The notes under the pieces were generated by a model that ran no database searches, was not told the origin of the DNA, and saw only the letters and a list, made by a program, of their open reading frames with translations. 64,000 nucleotides of DNA from Diphasiastrum complanatum (taxonomy: Eukaryota > Streptophyta > Lycopodiopsida > Lycopodiales > Lycopodiaceae). This document shows positions 23,926 through 35,563 of this stretch, in pieces (positions within the stretch are counted from its first letter, which is position 1; every line of letters starts with the position of its first letter). The position numbers and the translations under genes are program-made. The stretch covers positions 42,528,007 to 42,592,006 of the forward strand of contig CM055107.1 of NCBI GenBank assembly GCA_029204225.1, written 5' to 3'.

Positions 23926-25565
23926 ATGTCTAGTTTTCTAATGACTATAGCCCGCAGCCATCTGAAACCAAGCAACTAATCTGCATAACAATTGCTTTTT
24001 TGATATCCTTTTACATGATACCCATATTGGCCATATTGGCAACTATCCACAAAAAAAGAAAATTGCATTCGTATAAAAATCTTCATAGAGTTCTTCGAAC
24101 TTTACTAAGATCTCCCCCACACTAACAATTGTAGGAAACTAGTTATTTCAGCTTAATTGAAACATAGTATGTTGCGCTTTTTCACACAATCATGTTTCTT
24201 GGCTGGTTCCTCTAATTCAAACCCATTTGCGTCAAACAAATTATTCCGAATTGGTGAGTCTCACTAATGCAAAAGAAATTAGAATCCTTTATGAAAAAAA
24301 TTTATAAATTCCTACAACACTTGCCTGTGCACCAGTTGAAATTGTTGACATCAACAATCGAAAGTCAAATGTTGCCAAAGCAACGAAGAATTTGTTTCGA
24401 TCTTGGGAATATTTGGTCATTCATGCAAGCATATTTTGTCCTTCGAGAACATACGACATCATTTTATGGTTCATTGATCAAACGTTTCTTTTGCCAAGTA
24501 AAAAGGGTCATAACAAACAGTTGTCTGAAATGGGACAACTTTCTCTCAAAGATGGAGGTGATGAAAAGGCACTTCCCATCCATGGAAAAGGCAAAGGAAA
24601 GAGAAAAGGACCATCAAATAAGAAGGTGAGTAGTAGGGCGTGAAAGATAAAATCATTCTTCCACTCTTGCTCCATTGGGGAGTTCTTGGAGGGTACTAGA
24701 AAGAGTGATTCGATTTCTCTACTTTTGATCTTCCCAAGTGAAATCATGTCTTGTTTTGCTTGCTACATAATTAGTATTCATTCTTCTTGCATGCTTGACT
24801 CCAAGAGCTAGGTCTTGTTCATTCTTTGATGATGGTAGTATCATCATCTAATTGTACCATGACGTGGCTACACCATATTGTGATTTTGCAAGGTTTATTC
24901 TACTTGTCTAGTATCTACATTAAAAATTCCATCAAAGATTAGAAGGTTTGAAGTGTAGAACTTCATTCATGAGTGTCGGGGAGGGGGATGGGCCCCATCA
25001 ATTGGTGTCGCATGTAATGTTTTGTGGAGAATTTCAAGTTGCATATTACATTTTCATTCATTTTGAAGAAAGATAGGCTTTAGAGAAGTGGTAGCTTATA
25101 TTTATAATGACTGTCATAAAGAATACTGAAACCTGGTATTAAGTGATTGTGAAAAATTGTTTCATTTGCCATGTCGATAAAGTTTCTTCTAATGTTCCAA
25201 ACTTACAGATAGTAAAGTTTCAGATAGTCAACAAACTTCTGTGTAAATGTTAGGCTTGATACAACAGCTTTTGTTATTGGCTTATCGACATGAGAAGACT
25301 TGCACAATTATCAAACGTTGAAATTTCTCTTCTTTTAAATTCAAGTAGCATCAAATATCTCAACTTTCAAGTAACCAGCTCCAAAATTTCTGCAAACTTT
25401 CATCAGCAAAACTTCTCTTCTCACGGCACAATCATGCAATCACATTCAAAATGGTGACTACCTAGACTGTGCACCAAAAAATAACACTTTAATGAGCTTA
25501 TTAGAAAGGACAATTTACCAGATTTCCACCTAAAGTAGAAAACTATTGCAAAAAGCAACAAGTAT
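23926..25565. other. No supported gene
   Basis: If the first exon at 26.5 kb belongs to the plastid-protein gene, this is intron sequence. The open frame at 24267-24643 (plus) has a lysine-rich end but matches no family known to me. Confidence 0.35.
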
Positions 25566-25691
25566 TCATTCCAACAAAAACAACTTCAAAACAATAGGAA
25601 CAGTGATCTTTCCAGTTAAAAAGTTCATAACATATACACCATATTGACGTCCACCGTATGCACTACGGAATGTCAAACGAATATTTGTGCG
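25566..25691 (-). CDS. Possible terminal exon of an unrecognised gene
   Basis: After an acceptor-like AACTCAG at 25692-25698, the minus strand reads RTNIRLTFRSAYGGRQYGVY, then VMNFLTGK and a TGA 42 codons in. The stretch looks protein-like in composition, but I recognise no family and found no convincing upstream exon between it and 26493. It could be the last exon of a gene starting at 26547, a relic, or chance. Confidence 0.25.
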   Translation of the reverse strand, partial: RTNIRLTFRSAYGGRQYGVYVMNFLTGKITVPIVLKLFLLE

Positions 25692-26492
25692 CTGAGTTTA
25701 TCAGTGACTATGAAAGAATGCAAGACCAAAAGATCTCTTGATGCAGTTGCCAGTTTAATTTTGATGGAAGGCGTATGAAATCAGTGAGCCCTTCATGTTT
25801 ATGGCCTGCTCGCTGGCGTTTTAAAGAATTTAATCAACTCCTGATGGGTCTTGGGTGTATTTTGGCAACAAGCACTGCAGGGCCACTGATTCCTCAACAA
25901 TCTGATGCCATTTGTGAAGGACCAAACCATCACTCAAATTCACGTTCCAAAAAACTAGGATCAGGATTCAAGGATTCAAGGAAAAGGCACCTCCTTTTCT
26001 AGAAAAGCTATACATGTCCTGCGATATGTCTACACTATTAGCCAATAGAGGATCGACACGGCATTTTACTGTTCATTCCTGGAGCAGAGTAAATTGTGCA
26101 AAAATTGACATTCCTCAGGAACTTGAGGGCTGAAACTGACCCATTCATAGCCGAGCTCACCTAGTCACGTCAAGGCCGTCAATAAAACTTTCCCTACTAC
26201 ATCTTTATTTAGATCAGCCGTCGGCTATCTTGAAGCTAACTACTGTATGAAAAACCTGACTTCATCAATAGCATACTTATAATCCCTCGGTAACCACTTC
26301 ATGTTTTATTTGTGTATTAGATGCTCCTCGTAAATGAAGTGGTTGAGTTTTCCTCGTATCCACAATGTAAGATACATGGATATGAATCTATCTCTGATCT
26401 GCTAGGCAATTAAAAGATTTCTGAAAATAAAGAGAACAGATCTAGCGGCAAGCACACATTGACCAGAGAGTTCCATGGTTTTAGTAACGTAC

Positions 26493-26547
26493 CGCAAGAA
26501 GTGCTTATCGCCGCGCAGCTGATGCATGGCACTGCAATCGACGCCAT
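26493..26547 (-). CDS. Candidate first exon encoding a transit-peptide start
   Basis: The ATG at 26547 opens MASIAVPCISCAAISTSC, a serine/alanine-rich, acid-free start typical of plastid transit peptides. A donor TTGCG|GTACGT follows at 26493. Upstream lie a GA-rich leader and three telo-box-like motifs. It lies on the same strand as the plastid-protein exons at 15302-9549 and could be their missing start, with an 11-kb intron holding the hAT element. Its phase (1) does not match the acceptor chosen at 15302 (phase 0). Reading on to a weaker donor CTCTG|GTCAAT (end about 26476) would restore the phase. Otherwise there is another small exon, or it begins a different gene. Confidence 0.45.
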
Positions 26548-26680
26548 CTTTCCCTCCCCCCTCTCTCTCTCTTTCTCTCCGAAGAAAAGATGATCGGATC
26601 GTGTATGTAATGCAAAACCCTAATCTCAATGACCTAAAGCCCTAACCCTAAAGTCAATGATAAACCCTAAAGTCAATGGA
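26548..26680 (-). promoter_or_regulatory. Promoter/leader with telo-box motifs and GA-rich 5' UTR
   Basis: On the plus strand AAAACCCTAA, CCCTAACCCTAAA and AAACCCTAAA occur within 60 bp. Read towards the ATG they are TTTAGGG-type telo-boxes, followed by GAGAGAAAGAGAGAGAGGGG just before the start. Telo-boxes and GA-rich leaders are common near transcription starts of plant housekeeping and plastid-protein genes. Confidence 0.5.
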
Positions 26681-26689
26681 GAGAGGAAA

Positions 26690-29600
26690 AAAATGACAAA
26701 ATTGGGAAGACTCAGTCGCATGCCTTACTTTAAAGAAAACTTTAAATTAAGGGAGATTTCACATTCCTTGGGATTCCATTTGCTCCGAACTTAGTTTTTC
26801 TTGCCATCCAAAAAAAGGCTTAGGTAAATGAGATGGCGAGCAATGCACCTGGCTTCTAACAATTAAATGAAGTGTTACAACTTGATTGGCCCGTTTGGAT
26901 CACTTTGACGCCATTGGTACATTTTGCTTAAGTTGCTCTTAGCAACTTGACATTTAGCAAGGTTTCCACTCATTGGTGGAGGCCTTTTCTAGGGGGAATT
27001 ACGGGTGGTTTGAGATTGGGGGTTGTTTGAGTGGAGGGTGCTCTTCAACATGGAGGCCTTTTCAAGTGAATTTCTTAATGTTAATATGCACTACTCACCC
27101 CAAGGTGATGCCGTTAATGGATGTCAACATTGGGTAAGTGCAGATGTCATGGGAGATCCCCATACATGTTGATTTACCTCAGGTTTGGGGCCATGCCCAA
27201 CCTACACTTTGTTATTTCAAATTTTGCATTTATTGCGTCTAATATCACTTGAAGTCAATGTTCAAATTGCACGTAGGCATATTTTGCATGATATTTCAAA
27301 TGTATGATGTCATTCCAATCTCCACTATGTAAGTATTGGTAACTTGATTGCAGCCTATAGTTTGTAACATGACCCACTAAAACTTGATGCACAATATGTA
27401 GCATCACCTTTAAACACCTAGTACATCGTAACGATTAGAATAGCGTCTAGCATTCGAACATAACATGTGGAACATGCAAACACAATTAGAGACACATTGT
27501 CATGTTGATATAGCTTGTTTTTTTTAGCTATGGACACCAAACATAGGAGAGCCTCTCAAAAAAATTTGGAGAGAGAGATAATCTATGAAGTTTGAGAATT
27601 GCGGAAATATATATCTTGTAGATTTGTTGGTAACGAACTTCATAAGGTTGTTGATAGTAGAAATAGCCACATGGCATATGCACATTGGGCAGCTACGTAT
27701 GACTAAAAAAATTGTGGGGTTTCCAATGTCTATTTCAACCAAAATCACAAAAATAAATTCTCATTACTTTTCTTTCCCTAGAAAATATGACAGTAGTCTT
27801 ACCAAAGCCCTTGTGATGGTAACTTTGAATCATAGAATGATGCATGGAGATATTGTGATTTGTGTTTGCTTGTTTTGGCAATACCATCAAATGCTTATTG
27901 TGTAATGAATTTGTTGTAAAACTAGGTCACTAGGGACACTTTTAGGACAATAATAAGACTCCTTGAGATGTGATGCTTACCATAAAGTACTAGAAAGAGG
28001 CCAAGCCCAATATAGATGACAATGTAATTAGGCATGTAATCAATGATCTAGGGCTAAAAGTGAGCCCATCTAAGTCACAAAAACAACAAGTAATGGCTTG
28101 GTTTCTAGCAAAGCACAAAGTCAATTAGAGCATTAGCATTTCAATGAGATTTGTAGTAAAACTTCAAAACTAGCATCACATCAATCTAGTTTTGACTATT
28201 GTACACATGTCCAATCAACTTGACTAGAAAAAGAAGATGAAAAATATTTGAACAATGTTAAAGGTGCGATTTTTTTTTCGGTAGTGAGAGAAATGTATCG
28301 CTTTCCAATTAAACACCTTCCATGTAGCCATTTAGTTTTCTTTAGGTAGTTTGTTACCACAATTTTACATAACATGGCATGCTCGATGATTGTATCATGG
28401 TCAATACTCTGATATATGGGTGATATCCTAGCTAATTTAAATCATCCCTGATACAATTTTGTGGCGACTTCATTTATATTTGATCGTCGTATTGGGATAT
28501 GATTAAGTCCTTTATTCAAATCGTTCCTAAAAAACTTGTTTCTAGCAATCTTAGTATCCATAGAAACCACATGCCCAAAACTCACAAAAATAAAATCAAT
28601 AAAGCATTTAGTGGTTGTGAAGAAACTTGAAGTTTCTACCCACAAAGAAATGAGAGGATAGAAAATTGAAATGTTTTGACATGAGAACCTCTTATGAGCT
28701 AGAAAATGGGAGATTCTTTCATGAAAATGTGTGCCCTCAAGTAGCAATATCAGCAAAATTACATGTTGATTTTGGACAATAGATTAGGACAACAAGTGAT
28801 GCTCCTTCAACGAGCGAGCTATTATGTAGGAAGAATGTGCCAATCTGTGAACAACCAATAGCAACTTTGCTCAACAATTTAGGGCAACAAGCATACCTCC
28901 TACAAGTGACTGACCTATGGAATCAATGCATCCTATACTTATAGCATTCTATTAGACTTCAACCAAGCTTCAAGATTCTAAAATCACAATTCTATAATTG
29001 ATATAAATTATCTATCAATGTTATAATTCATATGTATGTTATCTAAATAACAAATGCCTGAATCGCATGGACATTAGTCCTCACCCCTCTAATACCATGT
29101 GAAAAATACAAGCAATTCTAACAATCTAGCATTCGTCATTCATCATTCCCTAGTAAGACAAAAAATCAATCACAATTGATAACCCTTCATGTCTATAAAA
29201 AATCAATAATAAAATAATACAAGAAGCTAACCGATGTGAGAGAGAAACTCTCTCTATATAGGGAGCAGCGCCTCTCCAATTTTGATAATGAATAGCCAAA
29301 GGCCAGCAACCGATGACTGTGAAAAGCCAACCACCAACAAACATTGGAACCCAAACAACATTGGGCTATTGCCCATAGATAAAGTACATAACATAAATCA
29401 CTGGGCTATTGCCAATAGATAAAGTACATAACGAAAATTACTAAAAGGTGGCCAAATTGTCCAATATAGATTGCAATGTAATTAGGCCTATAAATGTCAT
29501 ATATTGTCAGTGTCACTACATGCTATTATCATACCTTGGATTAACAGTTATACGCTCATGGATGAAGTTCAAATCTTTCACAATCATCAGAACCTCTACT

Positions 29601-31060
29601 GAGTATCGAAATTTCACAATTCTAGTTGGTATAGTTTGATGAAATTCCACTTGTAAGCGGGATGTGGCACATGCCACATGGCAACATGCTTAGTCCTATG
29701 TCCAACAATGTAAATTCCTCACACGAGGTCTTATGGCATCTTTACAAGTGAGTACAAAATGCACATTAGCACTGTAGAGAGAATGTAGGACAATTTTTAG
29801 CAATTTTTGCCTTGTTGAAGGATCTCGAGATCATGAGGTCAATTCTAGGGTTGATGACCTATTTTAGGGTATTGACTTTAGAATTAGGACACATATGGTT
29901 GAGCGGTAAACCTAAACCCTAATCAACATTGTCTTTGAGTGCAAGTTAAAGCTATCATATGTGAGTGATATTATGTATTAATTACATTGTTTGGAAGGTG
30001 CTAGAGTTGAATACAAGTCTAGGATGCTTTCTACACTTTACTTTTGTGTGTTTGATCAAATCGATGTGCCTTTTGTGGAGTTAAATGCCAAATGAGCTAG
30101 TTGTGGTAACTAGTCTTGATTCTAGCTCATAGTTTGGATCTAGATCTTTGAATTGTGCATCCTCCATCACTTTTAGGATTGATTGGGATTGAATTTGCTG
30201 TAAAATTTTGTCACTAATATGATGTAGACCTTCTAGCAATACCTTGAACGAGGTATAAATATACCAGTTACAAGCACCTCAAATGAAATGCAAGAATAAT
30301 ACCTCAACAAGATGTGGGATGTTCCGATGAACAGTAATTTGAAAAATGTACTAATTTCTTGAACAAGTTTTAAGAATGCCACGAGTATTAGCATGTCAAA
30401 CAAGAATCAAGTATCAATCTCTTGCACAAGCTAATAACCCAACAGAAGTATTGTGCAATGTGTAAGGGAAAGCTCCTCGATATCCTGCTTACAAGACAAA
30501 CACAAAGAGAACATTGTGGAGCAAAACCACCCAACCAGTGAGAAGCCACCGATCAATCTCTAGTAGCATCACCCCCGAGCCACAGGATAGGATGTAGGTG
30601 TACAGAGAGAAAACTGGTAATGAAACCACATTATGGAATGGTAGGAGGGCGAGTTTCCACTAGGATATATAGGCCCCAAACTCTCCTGTGCATGTGCCCA
30701 TGCAACCTAGGTAAGTCCCCAAAAGCACTTTTTATTACTATTGATACTCTACACATGCCTATAGCGGTCCTAATCCATGCACTAGCTCCACTAATGTAAC
30801 TGGGCCCTCACAAGGTTATTAATTAAATTTCTAGCCTAGTTTAGAATAACGAGGCATAATGAATAATATTGTGTAGTACCATGTATCTAAGTCTAGGATT
30901 ATGTCAAATTCTATATGCAGGACGTGGACGTAACACAACGAGTGTTAGTGATTTATTAGGCCTATTAAATGTCATATATTGTCAGTGTCAATGCATGCTA
31001 TTGTCATACCTGGGATCGTACATAGGATTAATGTAGGAAAACAAGAGTCAAGGCACCAAG
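26690..31060. other. Intergenic, transposon-like, no gene
   Basis: No exon or recognisable domain. It contains a ~41-bp tandem duplication (29361-29442, GGGCTATTGCCCATAGATAA type). It also has a direct-repeat pair at 29478-29540 and 30957-31019 sharing TGTCATATATTGTCAGTGTC, about 1.48 kb apart. Confidence 0.45.
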
Positions 31061-31119
31061 ATCTAGCTATCAATCAATCTCCACAAGACACAGGAGAGAA
31101 GAGGCTGGGCGCCCTCCTC

Positions 31120-31228
<109 letters not shown>

Positions 31229-31529
31229 AGCAACACAAGTAATGAAGAGCAATGCTTACCCAAAACTGAAAAATGTGACACAATAAGCCAATATGTACTC
31301 TACCTACTTACTGAATGTAGTGCACCCCCAAAAGTCAAGATAGGGCCCCTAAACCAAATTAGACCTCTAAGGACCCACGAGTTAGTACATGACCAAAATT
31401 GGGTCCATCGCAAATTAAGACAAACTTAACATGGCCTAAATAACTAAATACCCATGGTTACACAAATCTTGACCTTTTGGGTCAAAGTAACCTATGGATT
31501 AACTTTAGCATAGTCATTTATTTATAAAA

Positions 31530-34500
31530 CCCTCCTTAAATGACAATGCAAAAAAACTGAAATCTTCACTATGCAATAAAGCCACCACGTGGTATTAAAT
31601 TTAAAGCTTTGCATAAAGCTTCAAATCTGACTCTAGCCAACGTTTTAGTGAAGAGGTCCGCAATATTATTCTTCGTAGGACAATACTCAAGTAAAATGTC
31701 GCCATCATGAAGTCTCTCCCAGACAAAGTGATAATTGATCTCGATGTGCTTTGTCCTTGCATGAAAAACAAGATTTCGTGCAATGGCAATAGCACTCTGA
31801 CTATCACTCAAGATAAGAGTGGCTGAGGGCTCGCCAAACTTCATGTCAACAAGTAGTCTTCTCAGTCATAAACACTCCGTTGTGGCTAAAAATATCACTC
31901 TATATTCTGCCTCACTAGAAGAAGTAGCAACAGTGGGCTGCTTTTTACTTGACCAAGAAATTGCAAAATTTTCATAGAAAAAGCAATGTCCACTTGTAGA
32001 GCGTCCAGTGTCTTGATCTCCACCCCAATCCGAGTCACTAAAACCAACCAAACATGCATCATCACAAGCAAGAAAAACCAGTCTATGACTTATTGTTCCT
32101 TGAAGATATCTAAAGATCCTCTTCAACGCTTTCCAATGTGATGTCATCGGGGCATTCATGAATTGACTCTTGAGTGAGACATTGTGAGAAATGTCCAATC
32201 TTGAATTACATTGATAAATGAGACAACCAATAGCTTGACAATATAAAGTAGTATCAAATGGTTCACCATCACCTTGACTACTTAATTTCAGGCTAGTCTC
32301 CATAGGTGTAGCAACCGACTTGCAATCTTCCATCTTGAACCGCTTCAAAATTTGCCCAATGTAGCGTTCTTGAGAGATGAAAATTCTAGCCCCTTCTTGT
32401 ACAAATTCAAGACCAAGATAAAAGTGCAATAGACCTAAATCTGAGGTTTCAAAAACCGTATCAAGATCAAGTATTAAGGCATCAATCTACTGCTCATTAC
32501 TTCCCGTAACAATAATATCATCAACATAAAGCAAAATAATGATGATATAATCTAAAGTATGCTTGACATAAAGAGTAGATTCACTACGACTATTAGTAAA
32601 CCCACGGTCACAAAAATAGGCAGGTTTCTTTTGATACCACATCCTTGAGGCTTGCTTCAGTCCATAAAGCGCCTTCTTGAGAAGACAAACTTTATCTTCT
32701 TGGCCTTCAACCAAAAAACCAGTAGATTGTTGAAGGTACACTTCCCCATTGAGATCACCATTGAGGAATGTTGTCTTTATGTCAAGTTGCCGCAAACACC
32801 AACCAAAATGGGCAACCAATTAGGTTACTACCCTCACGGTAGTCCTCCGAGCGGTAGGAGCAAAAGTCTCCTTGTAATCAATCCCCTTTTGTTGAGCATA
32901 GCCTTTGGCAACAAGCATTGCCTTGTACCTTTCAATGGTACCATCTGCCTTATACTTGATTTTGTATACCCATTTAGAACCAATTGCCTTCTTCCCATGA
33001 GGAAGATTAACAAGAACTCAAATTTGGTTCTTCATGAGTGAGTCATACTCATGCTACATCGCATCCTCTCAACATTTCACTCCCTTGGCCTACTTATAAA
33101 AATCAGGTTCTTCAGCAACGTCTCCATGAGATGTAAGAGCAAAATCTGAAAACTCAGCATAGTCCACTGATTTTGTAGAGGCACGTGTCTTTCCATGATA
33201 AAATGAACTTACTTTGATGTCCCGCAAAGTCGACACCACCCACCGTGGGACTGTTTTAGGTTGTCCAACAGCCATGTCTCTTCTTGCAATTTGTTGTCCA
33301 AGATCTTCCGACACAACACTTGGTTGTCCAAGATCTTCCAAAACTGGTCCTTGTTGTCCAACAATTCCTGTTGGCTGATTTTGAGCAACAATGGGCGGTT
33401 CTTGATGAACATTAGGCTCTAAACTTGATGAGGTGTTGGGCAGTTCGAAACTTGTTGTTTTTTGCCCCTTATCTCTAGAAATAGAAGATGGTACTAAATT
33501 TGGAAAAACTTAAACATTCGTACCATGTGGGCCGTTCCCCTTTAAGATATGAATTGGGGCCACATCTAATGAATTCTTTTCATCAAAATGCACATCACGA
33601 CTAATAATAATCTTGTTAGTGCTCAAATTGAACAGCCTATAGCCTTTGCTTTCACTACTATAGCCAACAAAAATGCATTTAACTCTTTTATCCTCAAGCT
33701 TTGTACACAGTTTATCCGGAACAAAAGCATAAGTCGTACAACCAAAAATGCAAAAGTGAGAGATTGAAGGCTTCTTCCCATACCAAACTTCATAAGGAGT
33801 TAATACTTTCAACGCTTTAGTAGGACAACGATTGTTTATGTATGTTGTCGTTATAACCGCTTCAGCCCAAAACTTGTGAGGCAGCCTCTTTGCTTTGAGC
33901 ATGCAACGAGCCATCTCCATAAGTGTGCAATTCTTTTGCTCGACAACACCATTTTGTTGAGGCGTATAAGGAGTTGTCATTTGATGTAGAATTCCCTTCT
34001 CTCAAAGAAATGCACCAAATGTACTCTTGATGTATTCCCATCCTCGATCTGTGCATAGGGTCTTCAAAAAATGCCCAAACTGATTTTCCACCATTGCTAG
34101 AAAATCTTTGAAATGTTGAAAAACTTTCGATTTACTCTTCATAGGATAGATCCATGTAAAACGGGAAAAGTCATCAATAAAAGTCACAAAATAAATGCAC
34201 TTTCCAATGGATTTGGTCCTCATTGGACTACAAACATCACTATGAACCAAATCAAATTTATCAAGAACCCTTATAGTTCCATCAATTGGAAAAGGTCTCC
34301 TTTGAAACTTTTCAAGTATGCAACCCTCGCATACATGCCCTCCTGGCTGCTCAATAGTAGGAATATCTTCTACCATATTTAATGTCTTCAGCTTCTTCAA
34401 CCTTGCAAAGTTGAGATGTCCAAACCTTGTGTGCCACAATTCAGCCAACTTCAATGATTGTGATGTAGAAGCAACAAGACGTATAGAGGGAATTCGTCGC

Positions 34501-35395
34501 TCATAGGTATCCATAATGAATAAGCCAACATGCATTGTTCCCGAAACAATACTCAAGAGAGATCTTTTAGGATCCTTAACAAGACACTTATCTTCTTTGA
34601 ACTCAACAACTAGTCCTTGCTTCAACATAGTTGAAACCGAAAGAAGATTCTTCTTGATTCCTGGAACATAAAGCACATTCTTGATGTACTTTTCTTCACC
34701 ATTAGGCAAAATAAAGGCTACAATTCCAATTCCATGAATAGGATAAGATGTATTATCCGCACATTGTACCTTGCTTCCATTTTGCACTTTCATTGATTTA
34801 GTGAATGCTTCTTTACGAGAAGTCGTATGACGAGTAGCACATTCAATGGGCTGAAAATCAGCAACTTGCAAAACAGAACCTGAATTTCTCATAGATGTAG
34901 AAGTACTAGTAGAAGCAATATTCGACACAAAAGCATAGACTTGGTTGAAGAGATCACCACTAGCTTCAAACTCTTGCTCCAAAGTAGCAAGTGAAGTACT
35001 AGTATCAATTCCTTTACTCTCCTCTTTCGCAGGCTTCTTCTTACAATTCTTGATAAAGTGCCCATACTTCTTGCAATAACGACACTTCCCTTTCTTCTTT
35101 TGAGTGTTGACATTTTGACCTCCAATGGGCTTTTGCTCATCCTTGGAAGGAGGCTTCCCCTTTCCTTTTGAATTGCCTTTGCCCTTGCCTTTCATTAAAA
35201 AAACTTGATCTTGTTGAGTGTCATCCACAAAATTTTGTCTCGTTTTCTCCTCTTGAAAAAGCAGCCCAACAAGTTCATCAAAGGAGAGTTGATGTCCCAT
35301 AAGAGAGATACTCAGAGATGAAACAAACGGAAGATAAGAGAAAAGCATTCAAGTTAAGATTTTCCATGTGCTCTCTAATGGTTCACCTTTGCTCA
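31530..35395 (-). mobile_element. Near-complete copia element, 5'-truncated in gag
   Basis: A polypurine-like AAGGAGGG lies just after the final stop near 31535. The body is the polyprotein described at 31569-35348. On the 5' side recognisable gag stops near 35395 and unrelated sequence follows. No LTR pair was found, so the copy has lost its 5' LTR and gag N-terminus. Confidence 0.8.
31569..35348 (-). pseudogene. copia gag-pol polyprotein, one frame with nine premature stops
   Basis: All 1,260 codons lie in one frame. In order: the end of gag with a CCHC knuckle (CRYCKKYGHFIKNC); protease region; integrase HHCC (WHTRFGHLN ... CEGC) and DDE core (HSDVCSPM, CTDRGWEY, PQQNGVVEQKN); RT (LDIKTTFLNGDLNGEVYLQQ, LYVDDIIVTG); RNase H (SSSEAEY, SDSQSAIAIA, FHARTKHIEI, NNIADLFTK). 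Premature stops start at 34002, 33510, 33090, 33069, 33054, 33018, 32820, 32487 and 31866 (lowest base of each). Several replace conserved tryptophans. The protease motif, normally DSGA, reads IECATRH, so the catalytic aspartate is lost. I see no frameshift. This is a recent but dead copy. Confidence 0.85.
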
Positions 35396-35461
35396 TTGGA
35401 GGCTTATGTTGGGACAAAAGTTTAAATCCTATTTTATAGGAGCATGTGATGGGGGTTTTTT

Positions 35462-35563
35462 GAAAGTACTCATCTAGGTAGGGTCTTAGATTTTGGAAGT
35501 ACACATCTTAGTAGGGTAGTAGATTTTGGAAGTACTCATCTAGGTAGCATCTAAGATTTCAGG
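35462..35563 (+). repeat. ~34-bp tandem repeat, three units
   Basis: GAAGTACTCATCTAGGTAG followed by a TTAGATTTTG-type end recurs at 35462, 35496 and 35529. Confidence 0.75.

Noticed and set aside
24267-24643. Plus-strand frames of 83-120 codons with a lysine-rich end
   Set aside because: No family match or start context; likely chance in AT-rich sequence.
25775-26002. Plus-strand frame containing ATSTAGPLIPQQSDAICEG
   Set aside because: It looks somewhat protein-like, but I found no splice context, partner exon or recognisable family, and it is opposite to the candidate gene here.
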